Program-made: the position numbers and the translations under genes | The notes under the pieces: model-generated | What the model was told of the DNA's origin: nothing | The model's database searches: none | Seen by the model: the letters and a program-made list of their open reading frames with translations, nothing else | From: a bacterium | GTDB taxonomy: Bacteria > JAHJDO01 | Assembly: GCA_030611945.1 (NCBI GenBank) | Contig: JAUWOV010000006.1 | Coordinates: 1-35,774, forward strand | Direction of reading: 5' to 3' | Length of the DNA: 35,774 nt | Part shown: positions 9,893 through 18,943 of the stretch, one piece after another | How the letters are laid out: every line of letters starts with the position of its first letter | How positions within the stretch are numbered: the first letter of the stretch is position 1

Positions 9893-11155
9893 CTATTCCT
9901 TTAGCTTTTTGAAAGCTCTAATTGCTGCTCTTACAAAACGGGGATCAAATTGAGTACCTGCGCTCCGCGCTAATTCAGTCAAAGCGTATTCTTTAGTAAA
10001 CGCCTTTCTATATGGTCTGTCTGACAACATTGCATCATACGCATCCGCAATGCTGAATACTTTAGCAAGTAAAGGAATCTTCTTATCCCGCAGCTTCATT
10101 GGATATCCTTTCCCATCATACCGCTCATGATGACTTAGGATAATTGATTTTGCCGGTTTCATAAAATCTATAGTTTCAATTATTGTTACTCCAATACGCG
10201 GATGGCTTCTGATAATCTTCCATTCTTCTCTAGTCAGCTTAGCCGGCTTATTTAGTATTCTTAATGGAATCCCTATTTTCCCAATGTCATGTAAAGCGCC
10301 AAACCGTTTTATTAATTCTATATTTTCCTTAGATAAATTCACTTCTCTGGCTATAGCTATGGCGTATTTTTTAACCCTATCCGAATGACCGCGCGTATAT
10401 GGCTCCTTTGCCTCCATAGCTCTGATTAGAGCTGTTATTGTATGAAAGTAACTCTGCTGAAGTTTATCAAAAAGAAGAGCGTTGTTTACAGCTATAGCAG
10501 CTTCATAACCTATAGTGCTAAGCATTGTCAGGTCGTTCCTTGTAAAGGCAAGTCCGCCAACCTTTTCTTCAACATTTATTACACCTATTACTTTTGCTCT
10601 GATCTTCAGAGGCACACATATAAGCTGTCTTTTTTCTTTCCTGTTCATAATGTCTTTAAATTTGTCAGCTCTGAGCACATTCTTTATAAGAACAGGTTTC
10701 CCCTCTTTTGCAACCCATCCGGCAACGCCTTCTCCCATTTTAAACTTAACAGTTTTAATCTTTGTTTTAGTTACGCCCTTTGCAGCTTTTATTCGTAGTT
10801 GTTTTGTTCTTTTGTCAACAAGCATAACGGATATTTTTTCTGTTGAAGTTTTTTGGGAGATTAGCCTTATCATAGATGACAATAACTTTTGTATATCCAG
10901 CTGAAGAGTAAGCGTTTCCCCTATTTTATGCAAAATTTCCAGCTGCTTTATTTTTTTGTCAAGAGCGATTTTTGTTTCTTCTAACTGCTCCGCGATTTGT
11001 TTTGTTTCAGTCGTTAGGGGTTTTTCAACTTTTGCCGTGTCAAGAGCAGTTTTTGTCTTTTCCAACTGCTCTACAATCTGTTTTGTCTTATTTACTACTG
11101 CTTTTTGAACTTTTTCCATGGCCGGCATAATACGTAAATTCCAATTTTTTGTCAA
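9893..11155 (-). CDS. GAF domain - HD-GYP domain protein with N-terminal coiled coil (likely c-di-GMP phosphodiesterase/metal-dependent phosphohydrolase)
   Basis: GAF: LLSSMIRLISQKTSTEKISVMLVD...GEGVAGWVAKEGKPVLIKNV; HD-GYP: GHSDRVKKYAIAIA...FGALHDIGKIGIP...HHERYDGKGYPMKLRDKKIPLLAKVFSIADAYDAMLSDRPYR. Confidence 0.93.
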   Translation of the reverse strand: MTKNWNLRIMPAMEKVQKAVVNKTKQIVEQLEKTKTALDTAKVEKPLTTETKQIAEQLEETKIALDKKIKQLEILHKIGETLTLQLDIQKLLSSMIRLISQKTSTEKISVMLVDKRTKQLRIKAAKGVTKTKIKTVKFKMGEGVAGWVAKEGKPVLIKNVLRADKFKDIMNRKEKRQLICVPLKIRAKVIGVINVEEKVGGLAFTRNDLTMLSTIGYEAAIAVNNALLFDKLQQSYFHTITALIRAMEAKEPYTRGHSDRVKKYAIAIAREVNLSKENIELIKRFGALHDIGKIGIPLRILNKPAKLTREEWKIIRSHPRIGVTIIETIDFMKPAKSIILSHHERYDGKGYPMKLRDKKIPLLAKVFSIADAYDAMLSDRPYRKAFTKEYALTELARSAGTQFDPRFVRAAIRAFKKLKE

Positions 11156-11211
11156 ATCTCATTTCTTTTTTATGATTTTGTGATACACTTAGAATTAAGG
11201 ATTGGGCTTTT

Positions 11212-11247
11212 ACTTAATTCTTAATCCCTATAACTTAATACTAAAAA
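11212..11247 (+). repeat. Shared 36-nt leader element, copy 1 (upstream of nifJ)
   Basis: ACTTAATTCTTAATCCCTATAACTTAATACTAAAAA; 33/36 identical to the minus-strand copy at 31609-31644 upstream of dapF. Confidence 0.8.
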
Positions 11248-11260
11248 GGAGGTTTTTATT

Positions 11261-14200
11261 ATGGCTCGCAAGATGGTTCCTTATGATGGAAATAGCGCTG
11301 TGGCGTATGTGGCGCATGCAACTAATGAAGTAATTGCAATATATCCAATCACTCCTTCTTCCGGAATGGGTGAGATTGCTGACGCAAAATCTGCAAAGGG
11401 AGAAAAAAATATCTGGGGAACAGTGCCGGTCGTTGTAGAACTCCAGTCAGAGGGCGGCGCATCCGGGACAGTTCACGGCGCGCTTACTACAGGCGCGCTT
11501 ACTACAACATTTACAGCATCCCAAGGGCTGCTTCTTATGATTCCGAATATGTATAAGATTGCAGGGGAATTATGTTCAACAGTATTTCATATAGCTGCCC
11601 GCTCTATTGCGTGTCAGGCATTATCCATATTTGGAGATCACTCAGACGTTATGACAGCTAGAGCTACGGGTTGGGGAATGCTTGCTTCAGGGAGTGTGCA
11701 GGAAGCCATGGATTTTGCCCTGATAGCTCAGGCAGCAACATTGGAAGCCAGAGTTCCTTTTCTGCATTTTTTTGAAGGATTCCGCGTTTCACATGAAATA
11801 CAGAAGATAGAAGAGATCACTCGTGATGATATGAAGGCAATGATTGATATTAAACTAGTTAGGGCACACAGGCTAAGAGGTCTTTCTCCTGACAGACCAC
11901 AGCTTCGTGGAACTTCTCAGAATCCGGATGTGTTCTTTCAGGGACGCGAGAGTGTTAATAAATATTATAACGAGTGTCCTGCAATTGTTCAAAAGGCAAT
12001 GGATAAGTTCGCCCAGATAGTAGGACGACAGTATAAGCTATTTGATTATATTGGAGCTCCTGATGCTGAAAATGTGATTGTAATAATGGGCTCCGGCGGA
12101 GAGACAGTTCATGAAACTGTTGGATACTTGAATGCTAAAGGCGAAAAAATAGGCGTTATAAAGGTCAGACTTTATCGTCCGTTTGACGTGCCGGCATTTG
12201 CGTCTGTTCTGCCAAACACAGTAAAAAGAATAGCTGTTTTTGACAGGACAAAAGAACCAGGAAGCCTTGGAGAACCTTTATATGAGGATATACGTACAGC
12301 GATTGGCGAGGCAATGGAGCAAAAACTGATTAAATTAAGTAAGTATCCATTGATAATCGGCGGTCGCTATGGGCTCGGTTCTAGTGAGTTTAACTCTGCG
12401 ATGGTTAAAAGCGTCTTTGATAATTTAGCCGGGAATAATCCGAAAAATCACTTTACTATTGGCATTAAAGACGATATCACTCATACAAGCCTGGAGTATG
12501 ACCCGTCATTCAACTCTGAGGAGGATGTGTACAGAGCTATGTTTTATGGTCTTGGTTCTGATGGAACAGTTGGAGCGAACAAAAACTCCATTAAGATCAT
12601 AGGAGAAAAAACGGATAATTATACTCAGGGATATTTTGTGTATGATTCTAAAAAGGCTGGTGCTGTTACAGTCTCTCATCTCCGATTCGGCAAAAAAACT
12701 ATAAGAAGTCCCTACCTGATTTCCAAAGCAAATTTTCTTGCATGTCATAATTCCACATTTCTGAAAAAATACGACATGCTTAGACATATAATTGATGAAG
12801 GGATTTTTCTTTTAACATCAGGGTATGATAAAAATACCGTATGGGAAAACTTGCCCGGGAAAGTGCAAAAACAAATCATAGATAAAAAGCTTAAATTCTA
12901 TGTTATAGATGCAGTTAAGATTGCCTCAGAACTTGGGTTAGACACACGTATTAATACAATAATGCAGACTGCATTCTTCCTGATTTCAGATATACTTCCT
13001 AAAGAAACGGCTATTTCTGCAATTAAGGAATCTATAAAAAAGACATACGGGAATAAAGGAGAGAAGGTTGTTGATATGAACATTCAGGCTGTGGATGCCA
13101 CTGCCGCTAATATTCAGGGAGTAGAGGTTCCTCACTCTTTCACAGGACAGGTGGATGAGAAGCCTACTGTGGCTGATAATGCGCCTAATTTTGTTAAAGA
13201 GGTTACAGCAAAGATAATAAGACGGGAAGGAGAAAGTATAAAGGTTTCTCAAATGCCGCCGGATGGAACATGGCCTACAGGAACAACTCAATATGAAAAA
13301 CGCAACGTTGCTATTAACATTCCAATGTGGAATCCGGAAACATGTATCCAGTGCGGAAGATGCTCATTAGTTTGTCCGCATGCTGCGATCAGACCGAAGA
13401 TATATAAGAAAGAACTCCTTAAAAACGCGCCGGACACATTTAAACATACCGGGCCAAAACCTTCAAAAGATATGGATGATTATCAATATACACTTCAGGT
13501 AGCTCCGGAGGATTGTACTGGATGCGGCACTTGCGTTGAGAATTGCCCCATGAAAAATAAAGAGGCGATTAAAATGTCGCTGCAATCTCCAATAAGAGAA
13601 GAAGAAGCAAAAAACTATGAGTTCTTTCTCAACTTGCCAGATACAGCCCCTGAGCTTTATAATAGGAACACAGTTAAAGGCAGCCAGTTTATAAAACCCA
13701 TGTTTGAATATTCAGGAGCATGCGCGGGATGTGGGGAAACCGCATATGTTAAGCTGCTTACTCAGCTCTTTGGTGACCGGGCAATCATAGCAAATGCTAC
13801 AGGATGTTCCTCAATCTACGGAGGAAATCTTCCTACAACGCCATATTGCAAGCGTTCGGACGGGCGCGGCCCGGCATGGAATAACTCGCTCTTTGAAGAT
13901 ACTGCTGAAATTGCATTTGGCATGAGGCTGACTGTTGATAAATTCAGGGAATATGCGTGTGAACTTGCAGATAAAATTGCAAATAACAAATCCTGTTCAA
14001 AAGACTTGAAAAGTCTTCTTTCTCAAATAAAAGATGTTGACCAGTCAACACAGGCAGATATAGAAAAACAACGAGAACAAGTTGTGAAGTTAAATAATTT
14101 ATTAAAAACCTGCGATTGCGAAGATTGTAGGGAACTTCTTACAGTTTCAGATTATATGGTTAAAAAATCCGTATGGGGACTTGGAGGAGACGGCTGGGCG

Positions 14201-14821
14201 TATGATATAGGATATGGCGGGCTTGACCATGTCCTGGCTTCAGGAAAAAATGTCAACATACTTGTACTGGATACTGAGGTATATTCAAACACAGGAGGAC
14301 AGTCTTCAAAAGCGACTCCTCTTGGCGCTGTCGCTAAGTTTGCAGCAGCGGGAAAACCAGTTCCCAAGAAAGACCTTGGACTTATGTTTATGAGCTACGG
14401 ATATATCTATGTTGCAAAAGTTGCAGTAGGCGCTGATCCAAACCAGTTGATTAAAGCATTTGTAGAAGCGGAAGCTTATAACGGACCTTCAATAATTATT
14501 GCATACTCTCACTGTATAGCCCATGGTATAGATATGACACGCGGACTTTATGAGCAGAAGAATGCAGTAGCGAGCGGCTACTGGCCCCTTTACAGATACA
14601 ATCCGCAGCTCACTGACCAAGGGGAAAACCCACTTATGCTTGACAGTAAAGAGCCCCAGATTCCATTTTCGGATTATGCCTATAATGAAAACAGGTACAG
14701 AGTCCTGAAGAAGATAGATCCGAAACGCGCAGACAAACTGATGAAGTTCGCTCAGCAAAACGTTACGCAAAAATTCAAGCTCTACAAACAGCTCGCAGAA
14801 TTGGATTATAAAAGGAATTAA
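11261..14821 (+). CDS. nifJ: Pyruvate:ferredoxin (flavodoxin) oxidoreductase, single-chain
   Basis: 1186 aa; N-terminal YVAHATNEVIAIYPITPSSGMGEIAD; ferredoxin insert CIQCGRCSLVCPHAAIRP and CTGCGTCVENCPMKN; TPP domain CAGCGETAYVKLLTQLFGDRAIIANATGCSSIYGGN...GGDGWAYDIGYGGLDHVLASGKNVNILVLDTEVYSNTGGQ. Confidence 0.98.
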   Translation: MARKMVPYDGNSAVAYVAHATNEVIAIYPITPSSGMGEIADAKSAKGEKNIWGTVPVVVELQSEGGASGTVHGALTTGALTTTFTASQGLLLMIPNMYKIAGELCSTVFHIAARSIACQALSIFGDHSDVMTARATGWGMLASGSVQEAMDFALIAQAATLEARVPFLHFFEGFRVSHEIQKIEEITRDDMKAMIDIKLVRAHRLRGLSPDRPQLRGTSQNPDVFFQGRESVNKYYNECPAIVQKAMDKFAQIVGRQYKLFDYIGAPDAENVIVIMGSGGETVHETVGYLNAKGEKIGVIKVRLYRPFDVPAFASVLPNTVKRIAVFDRTKEPGSLGEPLYEDIRTAIGEAMEQKLIKLSKYPLIIGGRYGLGSSEFNSAMVKSVFDNLAGNNPKNHFTIGIKDDITHTSLEYDPSFNSEEDVYRAMFYGLGSDGTVGANKNSIKIIGEKTDNYTQGYFVYDSKKAGAVTVSHLRFGKKTIRSPYLISKANFLACHNSTFLKKYDMLRHIIDEGIFLLTSGYDKNTVWENLPGKVQKQIIDKKLKFYVIDAVKIASELGLDTRINTIMQTAFFLISDILPKETAISAIKESIKKTYGNKGEKVVDMNIQAVDATAANIQGVEVPHSFTGQVDEKPTVADNAPNFVKEVTAKIIRREGESIKVSQMPPDGTWPTGTTQYEKRNVAINIPMWNPETCIQCGRCSLVCPHAAIRPKIYKKELLKNAPDTFKHTGPKPSKDMDDYQYTLQVAPEDCTGCGTCVENCPMKNKEAIKMSLQSPIREEEAKNYEFFLNLPDTAPELYNRNTVKGSQFIKPMFEYSGACAGCGETAYVKLLTQLFGDRAIIANATGCSSIYGGNLPTTPYCKRSDGRGPAWNNSLFEDTAEIAFGMRLTVDKFREYACELADKIANNKSCSKDLKSLLSQIKDVDQSTQADIEKQREQVVKLNNLLKTCDCEDCRELLTVSDYMVKKSVWGLGGDGWAYDIGYGGLDHVLASGKNVNILVLDTEVYSNTGGQSSKATPLGAVAKFAAAGKPVPKKDLGLMFMSYGYIYVAKVAVGADPNQLIKAFVEAEAYNGPSIIIAYSHCIAHGIDMTRGLYEQKNAVASGYWPLYRYNPQLTDQGENPLMLDSKEPQIPFSDYAYNENRYRVLKKIDPKRADKLMKFAQQNVTQKFKLYKQLAELDYKRN

Positions 14822-14822
14822 T

Positions 14823-15179
14823 ATGATATTAACAAATGTAATGAAAGCAAAGATTCACAAAGCCACAATTACAAAAAAGGTGCTTGGTTATAATGGCAGC
14901 ATCGGTATAGACAAAGCGCTTCTTAGAGCAAGTGGAATGGTACCTGGTGAAAGGGTACAGGTTCTGAATTTTCAAAATGGCGCCAGACTTGAGACATACA
15001 TTATAGAAGAGGAAGAAAACTCAGGCATAATTGCGCTTTATGGTCCTGCAGCAAGACGCGGAGAAATTGGCAATGAATTATGTATTATTTCTTATGTTCT
15101 AATCACTAGTGACGAGATCCCCAATTTCAAAAGCAAGGTTGTATTTGTGGATAAGAACAATAAGATCGCTAAAATTTAA
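14823..15179 (+). CDS. panD: Aspartate 1-decarboxylase (pyruvoyl-dependent)
   Basis: KAKIHKATITKKVLGYNGSIGIDKALLRASGMVPGERVQVLNFQNGARLETYII...GPAARRGEIGNELCIISYV; conserved G-S processing site. Confidence 0.96.
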   Translation: MILTNVMKAKIHKATITKKVLGYNGSIGIDKALLRASGMVPGERVQVLNFQNGARLETYIIEEEENSGIIALYGPAARRGEIGNELCIISYVLITSDEIPNFKSKVVFVDKNNKIAKI

Positions 15180-15210
15180 CCTTAAAATAGATACCAAAGG
15201 AGACACTTAA

Positions 15211-16503
15211 ATGATTTCTAGATATTCCCTGCCTGATATGAAAAGAATCTGGAGCGATGAGAACAAGTTTAATACATGGCTCAAGATTGAACTGCTTGCA
15301 TGTGAGGCTCTGTGTGAGCTTGGCGATATACCGGAAAAATCTTTGAAAAATATAAAAGATAAAAGTAAGTTTGACATAAAGAGGATTCAGCAGATAGAAA
15401 AAGTAGTAAAACATGATGTGATTGCTTTTCTTACATCTATATCTGAAAAAGTAGGTAGGGATGCGCGTTTCATTCATATGGGGCTTACATCTTCTGATAT
15501 ATTGGATACTGCTCTTTCTTATAATATGACTCAAGCTGCAGATTTGCTTTTGAAGGATTTGCAAAATCTAAGAACTGTACTTAAGAATATGGCTAAAAAA
15601 CACAAGAATACTATCATGATCGGCAGATCCCATGGTGTACATGCAGAGCCAATGACGTTTGGCTTGAAGATGCTTCTCTGGTTTGATGAGATTAATAGGC
15701 ATATACACAGACTTGAACACGCAAAAAGCACAATAAAATACGGAAAAATCTCGGGCGCAGTAGGAACTTACGCTAATATAGATCCATATGTGGAGCAATA
15801 CGTATGCAAAAAACTTGGACTTTTCCCATCTCCATTATCAACGCAGGTATTACAAAGAGACAGACATGCAGAGTTCATGACAACATTAGGTTTGATTGCA
15901 AGTTCCCTGGAGAAATTCGCTACTGAGATAAGAGCATTGCAGCGCACTGAGATTAACGAAGCGCAAGAATTCTTTACAAAAGGGCAGAAGGGCTCCTCTG
16001 CTATGCCTCATAAGAAGAACCCTATTATTTGTGAACGTATATGCGGATTAGCAAGGCTAGTCAGGGCTAATTCCATACCTGCAATGGAAAATATCTCTTT
16101 ATGGCATGAAAGGGATATTTCACACTCATCTGTGGAAAGAATAATTATTCCTGACAGCACAATTGTTCTGGACTATATGTTAAGTAAATTTACTGACATA
16201 ATGAAAAATCTTGTAGTAAATAGCAAAAACATGAAAAAGAACATAGACAAGACCAGGGGAAATATCTTCTCTCAAACAGTATTATTGAAACTAATAAAGA
16301 AAGGTTTAAGCAGAGAGGATGCGTACAAAATAGTACAGACTAACGCAACTAAAGCAGACAGGGAACACAAAGGACTTAAAGAAGTAGTGTTAAAAGATAG
16401 AAAAATACAAAAGATACTCTCTAAAGGGGAAATAGAAGAAAGCTTCAATGTTAAGATACACCTAAAAAACATTAAGGAAATTTACAAGAGATTCGGTATG
16501 TAA
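15211..16503 (+). CDS. purB: Adenylosuccinate lyase
   Basis: MISRYSLPDMKRIWSDENKFNTWLKIELLACEAL...HDVIAFLTSISE...MGLTSSDILDTALS...GRSHGVHAEPMTFGLK...GSSAMPHKKNPIICERICGLARL. Confidence 0.97.
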   Translation: MISRYSLPDMKRIWSDENKFNTWLKIELLACEALCELGDIPEKSLKNIKDKSKFDIKRIQQIEKVVKHDVIAFLTSISEKVGRDARFIHMGLTSSDILDTALSYNMTQAADLLLKDLQNLRTVLKNMAKKHKNTIMIGRSHGVHAEPMTFGLKMLLWFDEINRHIHRLEHAKSTIKYGKISGAVGTYANIDPYVEQYVCKKLGLFPSPLSTQVLQRDRHAEFMTTLGLIASSLEKFATEIRALQRTEINEAQEFFTKGQKGSSAMPHKKNPIICERICGLARLVRANSIPAMENISLWHERDISHSSVERIIIPDSTIVLDYMLSKFTDIMKNLVVNSKNMKKNIDKTRGNIFSQTVLLKLIKKGLSREDAYKIVQTNATKADREHKGLKEVVLKDRKIQKILSKGEIEESFNVKIHLKNIKEIYKRFGM

Positions 16504-16507
16504 TACA

Positions 16508-16533
16508 TAGGGGCATAAAATATTATGCCCCTA
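16508..16533. terminator. Perfect 11-bp inverted repeat between convergent purB and zinc-ribbon genes; bidirectional terminator and/or dispersed TAGGGGC hairpin element
   Basis: TAGGGGCATAA-AATA-TTATGCCCCTA, 5 nt after the purB stop; A/T-rich but no clean U-tract. Confidence 0.6.
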
Positions 16534-16549
16534 CATTTAATTTCATGTA

Positions 16550-16921
16550 TTATTTCGCTTTTTCTGCAGGTACTTCACGCACATGCATTAGCATATCACT
16601 GCCGCATTTAGGACATTTAGGCATTTCCATCGCCATCTTATCGTCCATACTACGAATTCTTCGCTCAAAAATATGCTTGCACTTTTCACACTGATACTTT
16701 ATCACTCGAACAGCCTTCTTCTCCCCACACTCAGGACATTTAATAGGAGGAGTCTGATATTCTGCCCTAAAGCGGGCATCACAGTTTTCACACACATAAT
16801 TTACTATTGAGCGAGGATACTTTTTTGGCATAAGTGTTTTTATCATAAACCCCACACAAACTACAATAATCAGGATAAGCCCTATAATTGCCAGTGGATT
16901 CTGCTTTTTTTGTTCAACCAT
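16550..16921 (-). CDS. Membrane-anchored tandem zinc-ribbon protein
   Basis: N-terminal TM helix LAIIGLILIIVVCVGFMI; four CxxC knuckles CENC, CPEC, CEKC, CPKC forming two zinc ribbons. Confidence 0.75.
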   Translation of the reverse strand: MVEQKKQNPLAIIGLILIIVVCVGFMIKTLMPKKYPRSIVNYVCENCDARFRAEYQTPPIKCPECGEKKAVRVIKYQCEKCKHIFERRIRSMDDKMAMEMPKCPKCGSDMLMHVREVPAEKAK

Positions 16922-16940
16922 ATTATCATCACCTCCTCTT

Positions 16941-17942
16941 TTACATATTTTCAGACAGCTTAGCTACCCATATATCAAAGTTTCCGCTTCTATCTGATTG
17001 AAAGGCAATTTTGCTTCCATCAGAAGAAAAGCATGGATACAATTCGCTATATGTATCATCCGTAATCTGAACGGGGTTAGTCCCATCACTATTCATAATC
17101 CAAAGATCATAGTTCCCGCTTCTATTAGATATAAAAGCTATCTTATTTGTTTTTAATGAAACACTTGGGAAGCTGTTCCACGCAGTGTTTGTTAAATATA
17201 TGCGGTCTTCTTTATCAATGTTTATTGAGCACAGGTCATTATCACTGGAAAAAAGCAACTTTTTAGCATTATCCATCCAGCACGGATAATCATGATATCC
17301 TTTTGTAGTAATATATTCAGGCTTGTCGTTTGACGTATTCATTACCCATAGGTTATTCTGAGAAACAAACACAATTTGTCCGTTAACCGGCGAACATGAG
17401 GGGTTATATCCATGTACTCCTTTGCCTAATTGCCTAAGATTAGTTCCGTTGCTGTTAACTATACACAGTTTGGGCTCTGCATTATCATTCAATTTTGCGG
17501 AGCTAAAGATTATTGATTTACCATCAGCGCTCCAAGTTGGACGATTATCCAGTGTCGCTGTGCTGGTTATACGTTTTGGTTCTTCCTCTCCTTCAGAATC
17601 TACAATCCATATATTCTGCGTATCATCCTGGTAGGATACATAAGCTATTTTAGTGCCATCCGGGGAAAAAGCAGGAGCAGAATCATATTCATAGGCTTTT
17701 GTAACCCTTATAAATTCTATCTCAATCTTTGTCTCTTCTTTTTTCTCTTCCTGCCTTTTTTTTGTAGCTCTTCTCAATTCTTCTATTTTCTTACTTGTAT
17801 CTACAGTTTTTATATCACTTTTCTTGCATCCAAATACAGACAGGCAAATTATTAATACTACAGAAAAAGCCATGCATTTTTTCACACTAATTCCCCATTC
17901 AGTTTCTATATTTATTCTACGGCACAAGACTAGCTCTGTCAA
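16941..17942 (-). CDS. TolB-like / PD40 beta-propeller lipoprotein
   Basis: Lipobox-like LSVFGCKKS after a hydrophobic stretch; repeated PAFSPDGTKIAYVS / RPTWSADGKSIIFSS / SEPCFSSDGSKIAFQSDRSGNFDIW blades. Internal start near VKKCMAF is likely. Confidence 0.88.
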   Translation of the reverse strand: MTELVLCRRINIETEWGISVKKCMAFSVVLIICLSVFGCKKSDIKTVDTSKKIEELRRATKKRQEEKKEETKIEIEFIRVTKAYEYDSAPAFSPDGTKIAYVSYQDDTQNIWIVDSEGEEEPKRITSTATLDNRPTWSADGKSIIFSSAKLNDNAEPKLCIVNSNGTNLRQLGKGVHGYNPSCSPVNGQIVFVSQNNLWVMNTSNDKPEYITTKGYHDYPCWMDNAKKLLFSSDNDLCSINIDKEDRIYLTNTAWNSFPSVSLKTNKIAFISNRSGNYDLWIMNSDGTNPVQITDDTYSELYPCFSSDGSKIAFQSDRSGNFDIWVAKLSENM

Positions 17943-18943
17943 AGGTTTTTTATCTCATCCATAAATCGTGTGGCTAAGGCTACATCATCTATAACGACTA
18001 TATTTTCCCAATTCAGTTTATGAGCGCTGAATGTCGGATTAAAGGAACCTGTAATTATTATTCTTTTATCTATTATGAAAACCTTATGATGCATCTGGTG
18101 AGAATAATTCCTGTCCCATTTCACATCAATGCCTACATGACGGAAAAAGCTGAACATGTTCCAGAAACTATCCATGCCTTTTTCCATCACTCCAGTTATT
18201 TTTATGCCTTTGTTGTGCTTAGATATAATAACTTTTGCTATGTCTTTATCTGTAAAAATGAAACTTGCAAAACAGATACTTTTCTCAGCGCTATTTAAGA
18301 GCTGAATTATCCTCTGTTTGCAATTATCTTTTTTTGAGAAAAAGACTGCTATTTCATTCTCTGCAGTCTGTCGTCTGTAATCTTTATAATTCTCAGAACC
18401 GGAAATCCTGCGAAATTCATTTATAAAATCTTTTGCCAATATTTCTGAATTTATAACGACTGCATTATTGTTATTGTAATATGTGCCGTTATAAGTAGGG
18501 TTATAAGACCCTGTCCATATAACTTTATTATCAAATACACAAAACTTATTATGCATAAGACCTCTGGGTTGTCTTGTAACATTTATGCTAATATGCTTTC
18601 TTAACAACGCATATTGAGATCTGCGACTATTTATTCTTCCATTATCCATTACCAAGTGCACCTTTACTCCTCTGTTTTTCGCATCTATCAAGGCAGAGGC
18701 AACTTTAAAGAGCCTCAGGCTGTAGAATGCGCCATAGATATTTTTCTCAGATAGATTTATCAATTTTATTAATTGTTCACTCAGATTATTCTTTGGGCCA
18801 AAATATACGGAAATTAAATCATAATCTTTAAGCAAAAGGTCATTGACCTGACTTTCAGCCCTATTAGCCGTAACATGCTTATGACATGGTATAAGGCTTA
18901 AAAACACACCTATTAAGATTATTAGCCGGATTCTTTTGAACAT
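17939..18943 (-). CDS. Phospholipase D superfamily protein (two HKD motifs), putatively secreted nuclease/phosphodiesterase
   Basis: HNKFCVFDNKVIWTGSYNPT and HHKVFIIDKRIIITGSFNPT; N-terminal signal-like MFKRIRLIILIGVFLSLIPCHKHVTANRA. Confidence 0.92.
   Translation of the reverse strand: MFKRIRLIILIGVFLSLIPCHKHVTANRAESQVNDLLLKDYDLISVYFGPKNNLSEQLIKLINLSEKNIYGAFYSLRLFKVASALIDAKNRGVKVHLVMDNGRINSRRSQYALLRKHISINVTRQPRGLMHNKFCVFDNKVIWTGSYNPTYNGTYYNNNNAVVINSEILAKDFINEFRRISGSENYKDYRRQTAENEIAVFFSKKDNCKQRIIQLLNSAEKSICFASFIFTDKDIAKVIISKHNKGIKITGVMEKGMDSFWNMFSFFRHVGIDVKWDRNYSHQMHHKVFIIDKRIIITGSFNPTFSAHKLNWENIVVIDDVALATRFMDEIKNL

Noticed and set aside
12506-12787. Antisense ORFs inside nifJ (also 12898-13083, 12986-13291, 14152-14367, 14489-14770)
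   Set aside because: They lie fully antisense to a well-supported 1186-aa enzyme, have no recognisable domains or RBS, and look like frame shadows.
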